The position numbers and the translations under genes are program-made. Shown in pieces: positions 45,127 to 56,064 of a stretch of 64,000 nt of DNA. The notes under the pieces were generated by a model that made no database searches, had not been told where the DNA came from, and worked only from the letters and a program-made list of their open reading frames with translations. Numbering within the stretch: position 1 is the first letter of the stretch; every line of letters begins with the position of its first letter. The stretch lies in the NCBI RefSeq assembly GCF_001717465.1, contig NZ_CP017074.1:1640873-1704872 (forward strand), in the 5' to 3' direction. Source of the stretch: Luteimonas sp. JM171. Lineage in GTDB: Bacteria > Pseudomonadota > Gammaproteobacteria > Xanthomonadales > Xanthomonadaceae.

Positions 45127-47220
45127 TCAACGGGAACCGGCGGGGCTTTGGCGCTTCCGCACCCAGAACACGTACATTCCTGAAAACAGTTCGGGTCGCT
45201 GCCGCTCGTGCGCATCCCAGGCGGCAAGATCACGCAGCGCTTCCGGCTGCGGGTGCTGGCGCCTGAAGCCCGCCACTTCCCGGGCGCCCAGTTCAAATCC
45301 GGCGAACTCCAGCGAGAAGCGGTCCAGCAAGGCCTGGATGCCAGGCAAGGTGAAGCGGTGCTCCTGCACGTGGAAGAGCAGGTCCCGGCACTCGCTCATC
45401 GAATAGAAATCCGTGAATTTCGCCACTTCCCCGCGCGGATCGGACAAGCCGAAGGCTGCCAGCTCTCCGCGCAGGCGCCGGATGTCCTCCGCAACCGGCT
45501 GGTAGCCGCGCTCTGCGATGTACTGCCTGGCGGCGACCACGGATTGCCGCGCGCGTTCGCTGTAGAGCGCAAGGCGCATGAGGCCACCCTCGCGCAGCAG
45601 GCCGGCCAGGACGGACAGTCCCTGCGCCGGATCGGCGAGATGGTGCAGGACGCCGGTCGACTCGATCAGGTCGAAGCTGCGTCCAACCGACCCGAGTTCG
45701 AGGATGTCCGCCTGGGCAAATTCAATGCCCTGCGTCCCCAGCGCCTGCGCCATGCGCTTGGCATAGGCGAGGCTGGACAGGCTCAGGTCCACGGCCAGCA
45801 GCTCCAGGCCTTCGATGCGCTGGACCATGTCGATGGGATGTTGGCCCGTGCCGCAGCCGGCATTGAGCGCCTCGATCCCACCCCGGGAGGCCGTTGGCAG
45901 CTTATGGGGGAGGGGTGCCGCAAGGCGGGATGCGAGGAAGGCCGGCAGGTCCGTCCGCACCGTGTCGCGCGGCAGCTTGCTCCAGCGCGGATAGGGATTC
46001 TGCTCGTACTGCTTGCGGACCTCGACCGAAACGCTGTCCCGGATGGGGGTGATGGCGGGGATGGTGCCGCGCAGTTCCTGTTCGGCCCAGGGCTCGGCGA
46101 CCTGTTGCTGGATCAGGCGATGCAGGTGCGGCGGCCAGTCCTTTCCAAGCAGCCGGTCGGCGCTTCCAATGGTGTGTAGCGGCACGTAACAGGCAACTGC
46201 GGCAAGCCAGGATGCCGGCACCGCCTCTCCGCCGGCAAGCGCCCGCGATACGCGCGACGCAAGCTCCTCCATGGTGTCGCGCTCGCCCTGCGGTTCGGCA
46301 TACACGTACTCGTTGAGGAAGCACTGCATGGCCAGCGCGCAGTGCAGGACTTCACTGTAGGAAGCCGCCGGTTGGGGAGCGGGCTGGGCCAGCGCCTGTT
46401 GCAGCAGGGAAGTCCGGAGGCGGACCAGCCCCTGTTCAAGCCGTGGATCCGTCACCACCGCGTTGCACAGCAGGGCGACGGGCAGGTCGACCTGTCGTGC
46501 CGGGTCGTTCGAGGCCACGCCAAGGTAGGCCTGGGCGAGTGGGGCGATGGACTGTGGCCGTGCCCAGGGGCGCTCCAGGGCGGTGGCCAGCAATGCCTCA
46601 TAGCCAGGGTCGGCCGCAGGAGGCACGAACTCCGCTTCAATCGCTGCGTTGATGAAACCCACTCCCGCAGGCTCGTGGTCCGGGTCCAGTTGCAGCGCGT
46701 GCCGGTAATCCTCCATCGCCCGGGTCGGCTCGCCCATCACCTCCCATGTGCGGGCGCGGTTGGTCAGGATGCCCGGATTGTCCGCTTCAATGCCCAGTGC
46801 AAGTCCGAAACTGGCAAGCGCGTCGGCATGGCGGCCGAGCTCATGCAGCAGCACGCCGCGGTTGTTCAGCAGGCCCGCATCGCGGGGGCGCTGGGAAAGC
46901 TGCCGCTCAAGCAGCTGCAGGCGCGCAGCGGGTTCCAGCGCCGCCTGCCGGCAGGCGGCCAGGTGTTCGCTGGCATCCGGATGCCCCGGTTCCAGTTCCA
47001 GTGCGCGCTGGCAATATTCCAGGGCCTCCTCGGCCCGGCCCTGGGCGATCAGCACGGCACTGAGGTTCACCAACAGCGAGATGCGGTCGGGAATCAGCTC
47101 CAGCGCCTGGCGGTAGAGCTTTTCGGCCGCTTCCAGCCGCTGCCGGCCGTGGTGCTCCAGCGCCTGCTCGAAAAGCATGCGCGCCCGTTCCATTGGATCC
47201 ATGTAACCAACCTCGTTCAT
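45127..47220 (-). CDS. TPR-repeat class I SAM-dependent methyltransferase
   Basis: Fusion protein of 697 residues. The first 200 residues hold TPR repeats (LYRQALELIPDRISLLVNLS, EYCQRALELEPGHPDASEHL, NRGVLLHELGRHADALASFG). A helical linker follows, with QYEQNPYPRW at about residues 404-413. The Rossmann methyltransferase occupies about 445-650, motif I being ALNAGCGTGQHP (451-462), VDLSLSSLAYA the acidic strand-2 loop, and SFDLIESTGVLHHL the strand-4 motif. The target is unknown; TPRs usually bind a protein or peptide. The ATG overlaps the sulfotransferase stop (ATGA), so the pair is translated together and the start at 47220 is secure. Confidence 0.9.
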   Translation of the reverse strand: MNEVGYMDPMERARMLFEQALEHHGRQRLEAAEKLYRQALELIPDRISLLVNLSAVLIAQGRAEEALEYCQRALELEPGHPDASEHLAACRQAALEPAARLQLLERQLSQRPRDAGLLNNRGVLLHELGRHADALASFGLALGIEADNPGILTNRARTWEVMGEPTRAMEDYRHALQLDPDHEPAGVGFINAAIEAEFVPPAADPGYEALLATALERPWARPQSIAPLAQAYLGVASNDPARQVDLPVALLCNAVVTDPRLEQGLVRLRTSLLQQALAQPAPQPAASYSEVLHCALAMQCFLNEYVYAEPQGERDTMEELASRVSRALAGGEAVPASWLAAVACYVPLHTIGSADRLLGKDWPPHLHRLIQQQVAEPWAEQELRGTIPAITPIRDSVSVEVRKQYEQNPYPRWSKLPRDTVRTDLPAFLASRLAAPLPHKLPTASRGGIEALNAGCGTGQHPIDMVQRIEGLELLAVDLSLSSLAYAKRMAQALGTQGIEFAQADILELGSVGRSFDLIESTGVLHHLADPAQGLSVLAGLLREGGLMRLALYSERARQSVVAARQYIAERGYQPVAEDIRRLRGELAAFGLSDPRGEVAKFTDFYSMSECRDLLFHVQEHRFTLPGIQALLDRFSLEFAGFELGAREVAGFRRQHPQPEALRDLAAWDAHERQRPELFSGMYVFWVRKRQSPAGSR

Positions 47221-48824
47221 TGCACGGCAATGCCGGCGTCGGACAACAGCTCGCGCAGGGGCCCGAGGTGGGCTTCGTAGTGCTTCCACCTCTGCAGCGC
47301 GTCCCGGTACACCGGACGCCTGACCTGGGCAGCGCTTGCCGTGGAGACCGGCGTGGTGTTGTGTTCAAAGCGGAGGCAGGACCCGTCCCACGGCAGACCG
47401 CAGAAATCCAGCAGGCCCCGGGTCACCGCTTCCTGGTCTTCCACCAGTGCTTCGTACCCGACCTCAAGGATCCGGCCGGGAATCACCCGCTTCCAGTGCG
47501 CCATCAACCTGTCGAACAGGATGTAGTAGCGGCCGGTGTCGAGCAGGTCGTACGAGTAATCAAACCACGGCGATTCGGGTCCGAACAGCACGCGGAAATT
47601 GCCCAGGCAGGTGTCCAGCGGATTGCGGCGTAGCAGCACCAGTCGCGCGTTTGGAAACGCGTGCGCGATGAAACCCGCGTAGAGGAAGTTGTGGGGAAGC
47701 TTGTCGATGAACCGTGGCAGCTGGCCCGTCAATGGCCGGGTACTGGACAGATAGACTTCACCCAGGCGCTCCCAGTCCACCCCCGCCAGGTCCAGGTTGC
47801 GCAGCGGGCGGTCGTCGACGCCGTTGAAGGCGCCTTGCGCCACCACGTCGTTGAGCGCCGCGGGAAAGTTGAACAGCTCGCCGGCCGACTGCACCTGCGG
47901 ATGGCTGGAGAGGATCCGGTCCACCAGCGTGGTGCCCGAGCGGGGCATGCCGAAGATGAAGATGGGCTCGTCCGAGCCATGTCCGGCCGGGGCGGGATCA
48001 AGTGGTCCGGGAAACAGGTCCATGAGCGCCTGGAACAGCCTGCCGTCACGCGCGCTGTCGTAACGGGTCAGCCGGCGCGGCCCGGCCTTGCCGGTGCGCA
48101 TGTGCTCGAACGCCGCCGCATGATCGCCGAGGTCCTCGTGTTCCTTGGCCAGTGCCATGTGCAGGTACGCGGAGGCCGTTGGCTTGCCCTGCGCGGCCGG
48201 GACCAGCGATTGCAGCCGGGGGATGTGGTTGCGCGACGGCGTCTGCCTGCGCAGCTGCGCGAGCGAGTGGTGCGCGCGCCAGTGCATCGGCGCCAGGCCG
48301 ATGCACGCTTCGAACTCTTCCTCGGCGCCATCCGCATCGCCGTGGTGGGCAAGGGCGGTGGCGAGGTTGTAGCGGAAGCCGGCGTTGTCCGGGGCGAGCC
48401 GGACGGCTTCCCGGAACGCATCCATGGCCTGCGTCAGCAGTCCACAGCGGTAGTACACCTCGCCGATCGTATCCAGGACCAGCGGATCGTCCCCGGCCAG
48501 GCGACGGGTCCGCTCAAGCTCCGCGGCCGCCGCTCCCAGTCGGATGGCCGAGGCGAGCGCGCGCGCGTGGTGCACGCCATACGCCACGTTTGCAGGGTCC
48601 ATGGCCGCCGCGTGCGCGAGGTGCCCGATAGCGGCCTGGGGCTGGTGAAGCCCAGTCAGGGCCACGCCCGCCAGGAAGTGGCCATGGGCGAGATCGGGCT
48701 GGGCCTCGATCGCCCGGAGGGCGAAATCATGGGCCTCATTCCATCTGGCCGCCCGGGCGGCGCTGGCGCTGGCGTCCAGCAGGGAAGGCAGGTGCTGCTT
48801 CATCGGCGACGCAGTATCGCCCAT
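47217..48824 (-). CDS. TPR-repeat sulfotransferase
   Basis: 535 residues. The N-terminal third has about five TPR-like repeats (for example VLDTIGEVYYRCGLLTQAMD, YNLATALAHHGDADGAEEEF). The sulfotransferase domain starts near residue 285: FGMPRSGTTLVDRILSSHPQ (291-310) is the 5'-phosphosulfate loop, GELFNF (315-320) puts Glu316 where tyrosylprotein sulfotransferases have their catalytic Glu, and RRNPLDTCLGNFR (399-411) is the 3'-phosphate loop. PAPS should be the donor. The acceptor is unknown; TPRs suggest a protein. The start at 48824 has a GGAAG site. It overlaps the methyltransferase start by 4 bp and lies 75 bp after the TonB receptor stop, separated from it by an intrinsic terminator. 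Confidence 0.92.
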   Translation of the reverse strand: MGDTASPMKQHLPSLLDASASAARAARWNEAHDFALRAIEAQPDLAHGHFLAGVALTGLHQPQAAIGHLAHAAAMDPANVAYGVHHARALASAIRLGAAAAELERTRRLAGDDPLVLDTIGEVYYRCGLLTQAMDAFREAVRLAPDNAGFRYNLATALAHHGDADGAEEEFEACIGLAPMHWRAHHSLAQLRRQTPSRNHIPRLQSLVPAAQGKPTASAYLHMALAKEHEDLGDHAAAFEHMRTGKAGPRRLTRYDSARDGRLFQALMDLFPGPLDPAPAGHGSDEPIFIFGMPRSGTTLVDRILSSHPQVQSAGELFNFPAALNDVVAQGAFNGVDDRPLRNLDLAGVDWERLGEVYLSSTRPLTGQLPRFIDKLPHNFLYAGFIAHAFPNARLVLLRRNPLDTCLGNFRVLFGPESPWFDYSYDLLDTGRYYILFDRLMAHWKRVIPGRILEVGYEALVEDQEAVTRGLLDFCGLPWDGSCLRFEHNTTPVSTASAAQVRRPVYRDALQRWKHYEAHLGPLRELLSDAGIAVQ

Positions 48825-48841
48825 CGACGCTTCCAACGCAC

Positions 48842-48872
48842 AAAAAACTACGGCCCCGTGAGGGGCCGTAGT
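48842..48872 (-). terminator. intrinsic terminator after the TonB-dependent receptor
   Basis: On the minus strand a perfect 10-11 bp stem (CTACGGCCCC/GGGGCCGTAG, GTGA-type loop) is followed by TTTTTT (complement of 48842-48847). It sits 27 bp after the receptor stop. The sulfotransferase and methyltransferase would need read-through or their own promoter. Confidence 0.9.
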
Positions 48873-48898
48873 AAACAAGCACGAATGCCTGCGGACGA

Positions 48899-51736
<2,838 letters not shown>

Positions 51737-51757
51737 CTCTCTCTCCAAGTGAGTCTT

Positions 51758-51775
51758 GGGAAATTCCCATGGGAA
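51758..51775 (-). promoter_or_regulatory. three-half-site palindrome in the receptor leader
   Basis: GGGAA-A-TTCCC-AT-GGGAA contains two overlapping dyads; TTCCCATGGGAA (51764-51775) is a perfect 12-bp palindrome. It lies 21-40 bp upstream of the receptor ATG, downstream of the proposed -10 box, so it could be an operator or a leader structure. Confidence 0.4.
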
Positions 51776-51824
51776 CCCGCCGCTGGCGACAATGCTGACG
51801 CCAAATTCGGCAAGGCCGAGGCCG

Positions 51825-51853
51825 ATACTAGCCCCCTTGCGAGAGAAATTAAA
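51825..51853 (-). promoter_or_regulatory. possible promoter of the TonB-dependent receptor
   Basis: On the minus strand TAGTAT (51830 to 51825) follows TTTAAT (51853 to 51848) at 17 bp. The -10 is plausible, the -35 weak. Confidence 0.35.
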
Positions 51854-51907
51854 GTGTCGTTAACAAACCGTCCCGGTTGCGGTAAACCGGCGGGAAAACA
51901 GCAGGAA

Positions 51908-52762
51908 TCAGAGGTCCTGCTCGTAGCGGACGTAGGGGATGGTGCCCTCGTCCTCGCCATTCTCGCCGCGTGGTGAGAAGGGGTTCTTGCCCCGGGTGAC
52001 GACGTTTTCGGCGCCCACCGTGAGCTGCCCGCTCCAGGGGGTGCGCCAGGTCAGGCCCAGCCCGACGCTGTCGAAACGGCCCTGGCCCGGGGTCTCGGTG
52101 ACCTGGCCGACGATGCTGGCGCCAAAGTTGCCGTAGCCGCCGCCCAGTTCGAGGCTGCGGCTGTCCCAGCGGTCCGCCATGCCGGCCGGTGCCTGGGCGT
52201 AGGGGATCAGGCGGGCCTTGGCCACGGTGCCTGCAATCGAGACGTAGCCCTGGTCACTGATGTTGCGCTGGGCGAACACCGTGAGGTCGTTGCCGTCCAC
52301 CTGGCCGGCGGTGCCAGCCGCCCCCGGGGTCAGCCACGCCGGCAGGTTGCCCTGGGTTTCGCCGATGGTCACGCCGACCCGGTTTTCACCATGATTGAAC
52401 GCCGCCGTGGCGGTGCCGCGCTGGGCGGCAGGCGCATCCCCGCCATCCAGGGAAGCGAGCATGCAGTTGTTGGCCAGATTGCCCAGGGCCGCAGCCAGGC
52501 CGCCCTGGTGGTTGCAGAGCAGGGCCAGCGAATCACCGGTTTCCAGGCCAAAGCGGGTATCGAGCGAGCTGCCGCCAAAGCGCAGGCGGGCGCCGGGGCG
52601 GGGGTCGTTCTCGGTGGGCTCAAGGACCAGCAGCGCTTCGATCTGGCCGCTGTTGTTCCAGACCGGCAGGACGGCCTGGTCGCGTTCCTGCGCATGCGCA
52701 CCCGCCGCTGCGCCCAGGGCGAGCAGGGCGGGAAACACGAGCTTGGCCATGCGCAGCGACAT
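51908..52762 (-). CDS. exported protein with TonB-receptor-like C-terminus (putative receptor partner)
   Basis: 284 residues with signal peptide (MSLRMAKLVFPALLALGAAAGAHAQ). The mature protein has beta-rich segments PVWNNSGQIEALLVLEP, RPGARLRFGGSSLDTRFGL, VGVTIGETQGNLPAW, ELGGGYGNFGASIVGQVTE and VGLGLTWRTPWSGQLTVGAEN, and ends PYVRYEQDL. The last part resembles the end of TonB receptors (compare RWNAPWNATISVGANNV in the neighbour). I recall a similar Lysobacterales family next to TonB receptors, but it is not characterised. Likely an outer-membrane or surface partner of the receptor, 171 bp upstream of it on the same strand. Confidence 0.65.
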   Translation of the reverse strand: MSLRMAKLVFPALLALGAAAGAHAQERDQAVLPVWNNSGQIEALLVLEPTENDPRPGARLRFGGSSLDTRFGLETGDSLALLCNHQGGLAAALGNLANNCMLASLDGGDAPAAQRGTATAAFNHGENRVGVTIGETQGNLPAWLTPGAAGTAGQVDGNDLTVFAQRNISDQGYVSIAGTVAKARLIPYAQAPAGMADRWDSRSLELGGGYGNFGASIVGQVTETPGQGRFDSVGLGLTWRTPWSGQLTVGAENVVTRGKNPFSPRGENGEDEGTIPYVRYEQDL

Positions 52763-52814
52763 ATGAATGGTCGACCCGTCTGCGGGCCGGAGGTTCCTTC
52801 TCCAGGAGCCTCCG

Positions 52815-52843
52815 ACTCTATCCGGTTTATGTTTCCTTAACAA
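52815..52843 (-). promoter_or_regulatory. possible promoter of the exported receptor-partner gene
   Basis: On the minus strand TTGTTA (52843 to 52838) and TAGAGT (52820 to 52815) are separated by 17 bp, a recognisable sigma-70 arrangement 53 bp upstream of the ATG at 52762. Confidence 0.5.
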
Positions 52844-52862
52844 TCCCCCGACGCCACCATAT

Positions 52863-53768
52863 CTATTGCAGACCTGGCGGAGCCTCCATTGGAGCCTGCC
52901 TCGTGGTGAAGAGTGCGTCAATATCGTCCTGCCGGAAGTGATACGCCTGTCCGCAGAACTCGCAGCGCACGGTGGCCTGCCCGTCGATCACGGCGGCATC
53001 GGCCTCTTCGCGGCCCAGTGCAGTGAGCACGTCGGCCACCCGCTGGCGCGAGCAGGAGCATCCAAACCTCAGTTCGCGTCCCCCCATGGCCTCGGGCGAT
53101 TCCTCGTGGAACAGCCTGTGGAGCAGGGTGTCGGCGTCCAGGCCGAGCAGCTCGGCCGGGGTGAGGGTGTCGAACAGCGTCGAGGCGCGGTTCCAGCCAT
53201 CGGCATCGCCGTCGCTGCCCGGCAGCTGCTGCAGCATGAGGCCGGCGGCGGCATCGTCATCCGCGGCGAGCAGGATCCGGGTCGGGAGCTGCTCGGAGCG
53301 CAGGAAGTAGTCCTCGAACGCGCCGGAGAGCGATTCGGACGCCATCTCCACCAGGCCCTGGTAACGCACCGGCTCGCGCTGGCCGTGGGCGGGATTCTCG
53401 ATCGTGATGGCCAGGGTGGCGCCCTTGCCGGCCTGGCGCAGGTCGGCGGGAACTGAGTCCGTACCCTCTGCCAGGCGGACGATCCCGCGCAGCGTGCCCT
53501 TGGCGGTGCATTCGGCGAACAGCGTGCGCAGTGCGCCGTCGCTGCGCAGGTGGATGGACAGGCGGCCGTCCACCTTCACGTGGGCGGTGAACAGCGCGGA
53601 GGCGGCGGCCGCCTCCCCGAGCAGGATGGCTGCCTGCTGGGGCAGTTCGTCCACGCGGGAACGGATCTGGGCCCAGGTATCCCCCAGGTGCACCCGCACG
53701 CCGCGCACGGCGGCCTGTGGCAGGAGGAAGCGGTCGAGGCGGTCGGAATCAGGTTGGGTTGGGCTCAT
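52863..53768 (-). CDS. hslO: Hsp33 redox-regulated chaperone
   Basis: Holdase chaperone switched on by oxidation, 301 residues. The substrate-binding domain contains [20 protein letters not shown] and [26 protein letters not shown]. The zinc redox switch has the usual four cysteines in [11 protein letters not shown] (CxC) and [10 protein letters not shown] (CxxC). It protects proteins under oxidative stress. The long upstream frame is a shadow; [18 protein letters not shown] is the family-type start. Divergent from mtgA. Confidence 0.97.
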   Translation of the reverse strand: MSPTQPDSDRLDRFLLPQAAVRGVRVHLGDTWAQIRSRVDELPQQAAILLGEAAAASALFTAHVKVDGRLSIHLRSDGALRTLFAECTAKGTLRGIVRLAEGTDSVPADLRQAGKGATLAITIENPAHGQREPVRYQGLVEMASESLSGAFEDYFLRSEQLPTRILLAADDDAAAGLMLQQLPGSDGDADGWNRASTLFDTLTPAELLGLDADTLLHRLFHEESPEAMGGRELRFGCSCSRQRVADVLTALGREEADAAVIDGQATVRCEFCGQAYHFRQDDIDALFTTRQAPMEAPPGLQ

Positions 53769-53884
53769 GGTTTCGTGACGGGCGCGCGCGGGAACGCGGC
53801 AATAATGGGGCCACGTCGACGCTGAGAATGGGAAGTGTGCTGTATGGGGATGCAAGGGCGGGTGTACAAGCGGAGCGCCCGGCG

Positions 53885-54595
53885 ATGACACGATCGCGGG
53901 GACGCCGGCGCTGGCTACGCCGCCTGCTGGTCTTGCCGGTGGCATTGGTATTGCTGAGCGTGCTGCAGGTGGCCGCGCTGCGCTTCGTGGACCCGCCGGT
54001 CTCGATGGTGATGGTGGAGCACCGGCTCCGGGCGTGGGTGGAGGGCGACGGGGACTTCCGGCTGCGCTACCAGTGGCGGGACCTCGGACAGATCTCCACC
54101 TCACTGCCGCTGGCGGCGATCGCGGCCGAGGACCAGCGATTCGCCGAACACCGCGGCTTCGACCTCGAGGCCATCGAAAAGGCACGCGAGCAGCATGCGC
54201 GTGGCGGCCGCCTGCGCGGTGCCAGCACCATCAGCCAGCAGACCGCCAAGAACGTCTTCCTCTGGAGTGGTCGAAGCTGGGTGCGCAAGGGCCTTGAGGC
54301 CTGGTACACCGTATTGATGGAGCTGATGTGGCCCAAGCAGCGGATCCTGGAGATGTACGTGAACGTGGCCGAGTTCGGCCCAGGGATCTACGGCGCCCAG
54401 GCGGCCGCGCAGGCGTTCTTCGGCAAGGATGCAGATGCGCTGACTGCCGCCGAGGCCGCGCGCCTGGCCGCGGTGCTGCCCAGTCCCCGCCGCTACAGCG
54501 CCTCCAACCCCGGCCCGTACGTGCAGCGGCGCACGGGCCAGATCCAGCGCCAGATGCGGCAGATTGGCGGCGAGTCCTACCTGGAAAAGCTCTGA
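53885..54595 (+). CDS. mtgA: monofunctional biosynthetic peptidoglycan transglycosylase
   Basis: Polymerises lipid II into glycan strands, 236 residues. An N-terminal membrane anchor ([19 protein letters not shown]) is followed by the GT51 domain: [17 protein letters not shown] with the catalytic Glu (about residue 80), [53 protein letters not shown]. No transpeptidase domain is present. Start alternatives exist upstream (ATG at 53828). Confidence 0.96.
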   Translation: MTRSRGRRRWLRRLLVLPVALVLLSVLQVAALRFVDPPVSMVMVEHRLRAWVEGDGDFRLRYQWRDLGQISTSLPLAAIAAEDQRFAEHRGFDLEAIEKAREQHARGGRLRGASTISQQTAKNVFLWSGRSWVRKGLEAWYTVLMELMWPKQRILEMYVNVAEFGPGIYGAQAAAQAFFGKDADALTAAEAARLAAVLPSPRRYSASNPGPYVQRRTGQIQRQMRQIGGESYLEKL

Positions 54596-54641
54596 CCGCG
54601 GCCAGTGCGCGCGCATGCGCGCTTGTCGCTACGATGGCGCG

Positions 54642-55667
54642 ATGACAGATCAGTTGACGATCGTGGTGGCCGCCTGGAACGAAGCCGAGGCGCTGCCGGA
54701 GCTGCACCCGCGCATCAGCGCCGTGCTCGATGGGCTGCGCCGGGACCAGGGCATTCGCGGCCGGGTGCTGTACGTGGACGATGGCAGTACCGACGCCACG
54801 TGGGAGGTGATGCGGCAGATCGCCGCCGGGGATCCGCGTGTGTCCTTGCTGCGCCTGTCGCGCAACTTCGGCAAGGAACTCGCGCTGACGGCCGGCCTGG
54901 ACGCGGTGACCGAGGGCGCGGCGCTGATCCTGGACGCGGACGGCCAGGACCCGCCGGAGCTGGCGCCGCAGTTCGTGGCGCGCTGGCGCGAGGGCTATGA
55001 CGATGTCTATGGCACCCGCACCGTGCGCGAGGGCGAGGGCTGGTTCAAGCGCGCTTCCGCCCACGGCTTCTACCGGGTGATGCAGCGGCTGTCGAAAACG
55101 CCGATCCCGGTCGATACCGGGGATTTCCGCCTGCTGTCACCGCGCGCCCTGGCCGCGCTGCGGCAGCTGCGCGAGCGGCACCGGTTCATGAAGGGCCTGT
55201 TCGGCTGGGTCGGCTTCAACCGGATCGCCATTCCCTACGAGCGCCAGCCGCGCTCGGCCGGCCGCAGCAAGTACAACGTGTGGAAGCTGTGGAACTTTGC
55301 GCTGGAGGGCGTGACCAGCTTTTCCACCGCGCCGCTGCGCGTCGCCACCTATGCGGGGCTCGCCACCGCGCTGCTGGCATTCGGCTACGGGGTGTGGATC
55401 GTGGCCAAGGCGCTGCTGTATGGCGACGCGGTCCAGGGCTGGCCCACGATGATGGCCGTGATCCTGTTCCTGGGCGGGACCCAGCTGATGGCGCTGGGGT
55501 TCATTGGCGAATACCTGGGCCGGCTGTACCTGGAGTCCAAGCAGCGGCCGCTCTACCTCGTGGACACCTGGCTGCCCGCGGAAGGGGTAGAGTCGGAGCC
55601 GACCCTGTCAGGCGGAGGAGTGCACGATGCGTACCGTGAGGCACCTGCTGGAGGAGAAGGGGCATGA
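54642..55667 (+). CDS. GT2 glycosyltransferase, polyprenyl-phosphate (GtrB/ArnC-like) type
   Basis: Inner-membrane-associated transferase of 341 residues. The GT-A domain opens TIVVAAWNEAEALPELHPRI, with VLYVDDGSTDATWEVM, LDADGQDPPELAP (catalytic DAD region) and GTRTVREGEGWFKR. The family segment YERQPRSAGRSKYNVWKLWNFALEGVTSFSTAPLR is followed by two TM helices (LATALLAFGYGVWIVAKALL, MMAVILFLGGTQLMALGFIGEYLGR). Such enzymes place a sugar on undecaprenyl phosphate. The sugar is unknown. Overlaps the CBS gene by 41 bp. Confidence 0.93.
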   Translation: MTDQLTIVVAAWNEAEALPELHPRISAVLDGLRRDQGIRGRVLYVDDGSTDATWEVMRQIAAGDPRVSLLRLSRNFGKELALTAGLDAVTEGAALILDADGQDPPELAPQFVARWREGYDDVYGTRTVREGEGWFKRASAHGFYRVMQRLSKTPIPVDTGDFRLLSPRALAALRQLRERHRFMKGLFGWVGFNRIAIPYERQPRSAGRSKYNVWKLWNFALEGVTSFSTAPLRVATYAGLATALLAFGYGVWIVAKALLYGDAVQGWPTMMAVILFLGGTQLMALGFIGEYLGRLYLESKQRPLYLVDTWLPAEGVESEPTLSGGGVHDAYREAPAGGEGA

Positions 55668-56058
55668 GGTCCACGCCATCGACCCGGACGCCGCGGTCCT
55701 GGATGCGATCCGGCTCATGGCGGAGAAGCAGGTTGGCGCCGTCCTGGTGATGCGCGGGCGTGAACTGGTCGGCATGCTGTCCGAGCGCGACTACGCGCGC
55801 AAGGTGATCCTGGCCGGGCTGTCGTCACGCGACACCCCGGTGCGGGACATCATGACCGGCGATGTGGTGACGGTGGGCCTGGACGACCATGTGCCCGGCT
55901 GCATGGAGATCGTCACCCGCAAGCGCATCCGCCACCTGCCCGTGGTGGACGCCGCCGGGACGGTGCTGGGGCTGGTGTCGATCGGGGACCTGGTCAAGGC
56001 GGTGATCGCCGACCAGCAGACCGAACTGGAACACCTGCACAGCTATATCGCCGGCTGA
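55627..56058 (+). CDS. tandem CBS-domain protein
   Basis: Cytoplasmic protein of 143 residues consisting of two CBS motifs (about residues 8-65 and 75-135). The first contains AVLDAIRLMAEKQVGAVLVMRGRELVGMLSERDYARKVI and the second VGLDDHVPGCMEIVTRKRIRHLPVVDAAGTVLGLVSIGDLVKAVI. Such pairs bind adenosine nucleotides and regulate partner proteins. A good GGAGGAG site lies inside the glycosyltransferase gene, which it overlaps by 41 bp, so the two are cotranscribed. Confidence 0.93.
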   Translation: MRTVRHLLEEKGHEVHAIDPDAAVLDAIRLMAEKQVGAVLVMRGRELVGMLSERDYARKVILAGLSSRDTPVRDIMTGDVVTVGLDDHVPGCMEIVTRKRIRHLPVVDAAGTVLGLVSIGDLVKAVIADQQTELEHLHSYIAG

Positions 56059-56064
56059 CCGCGC

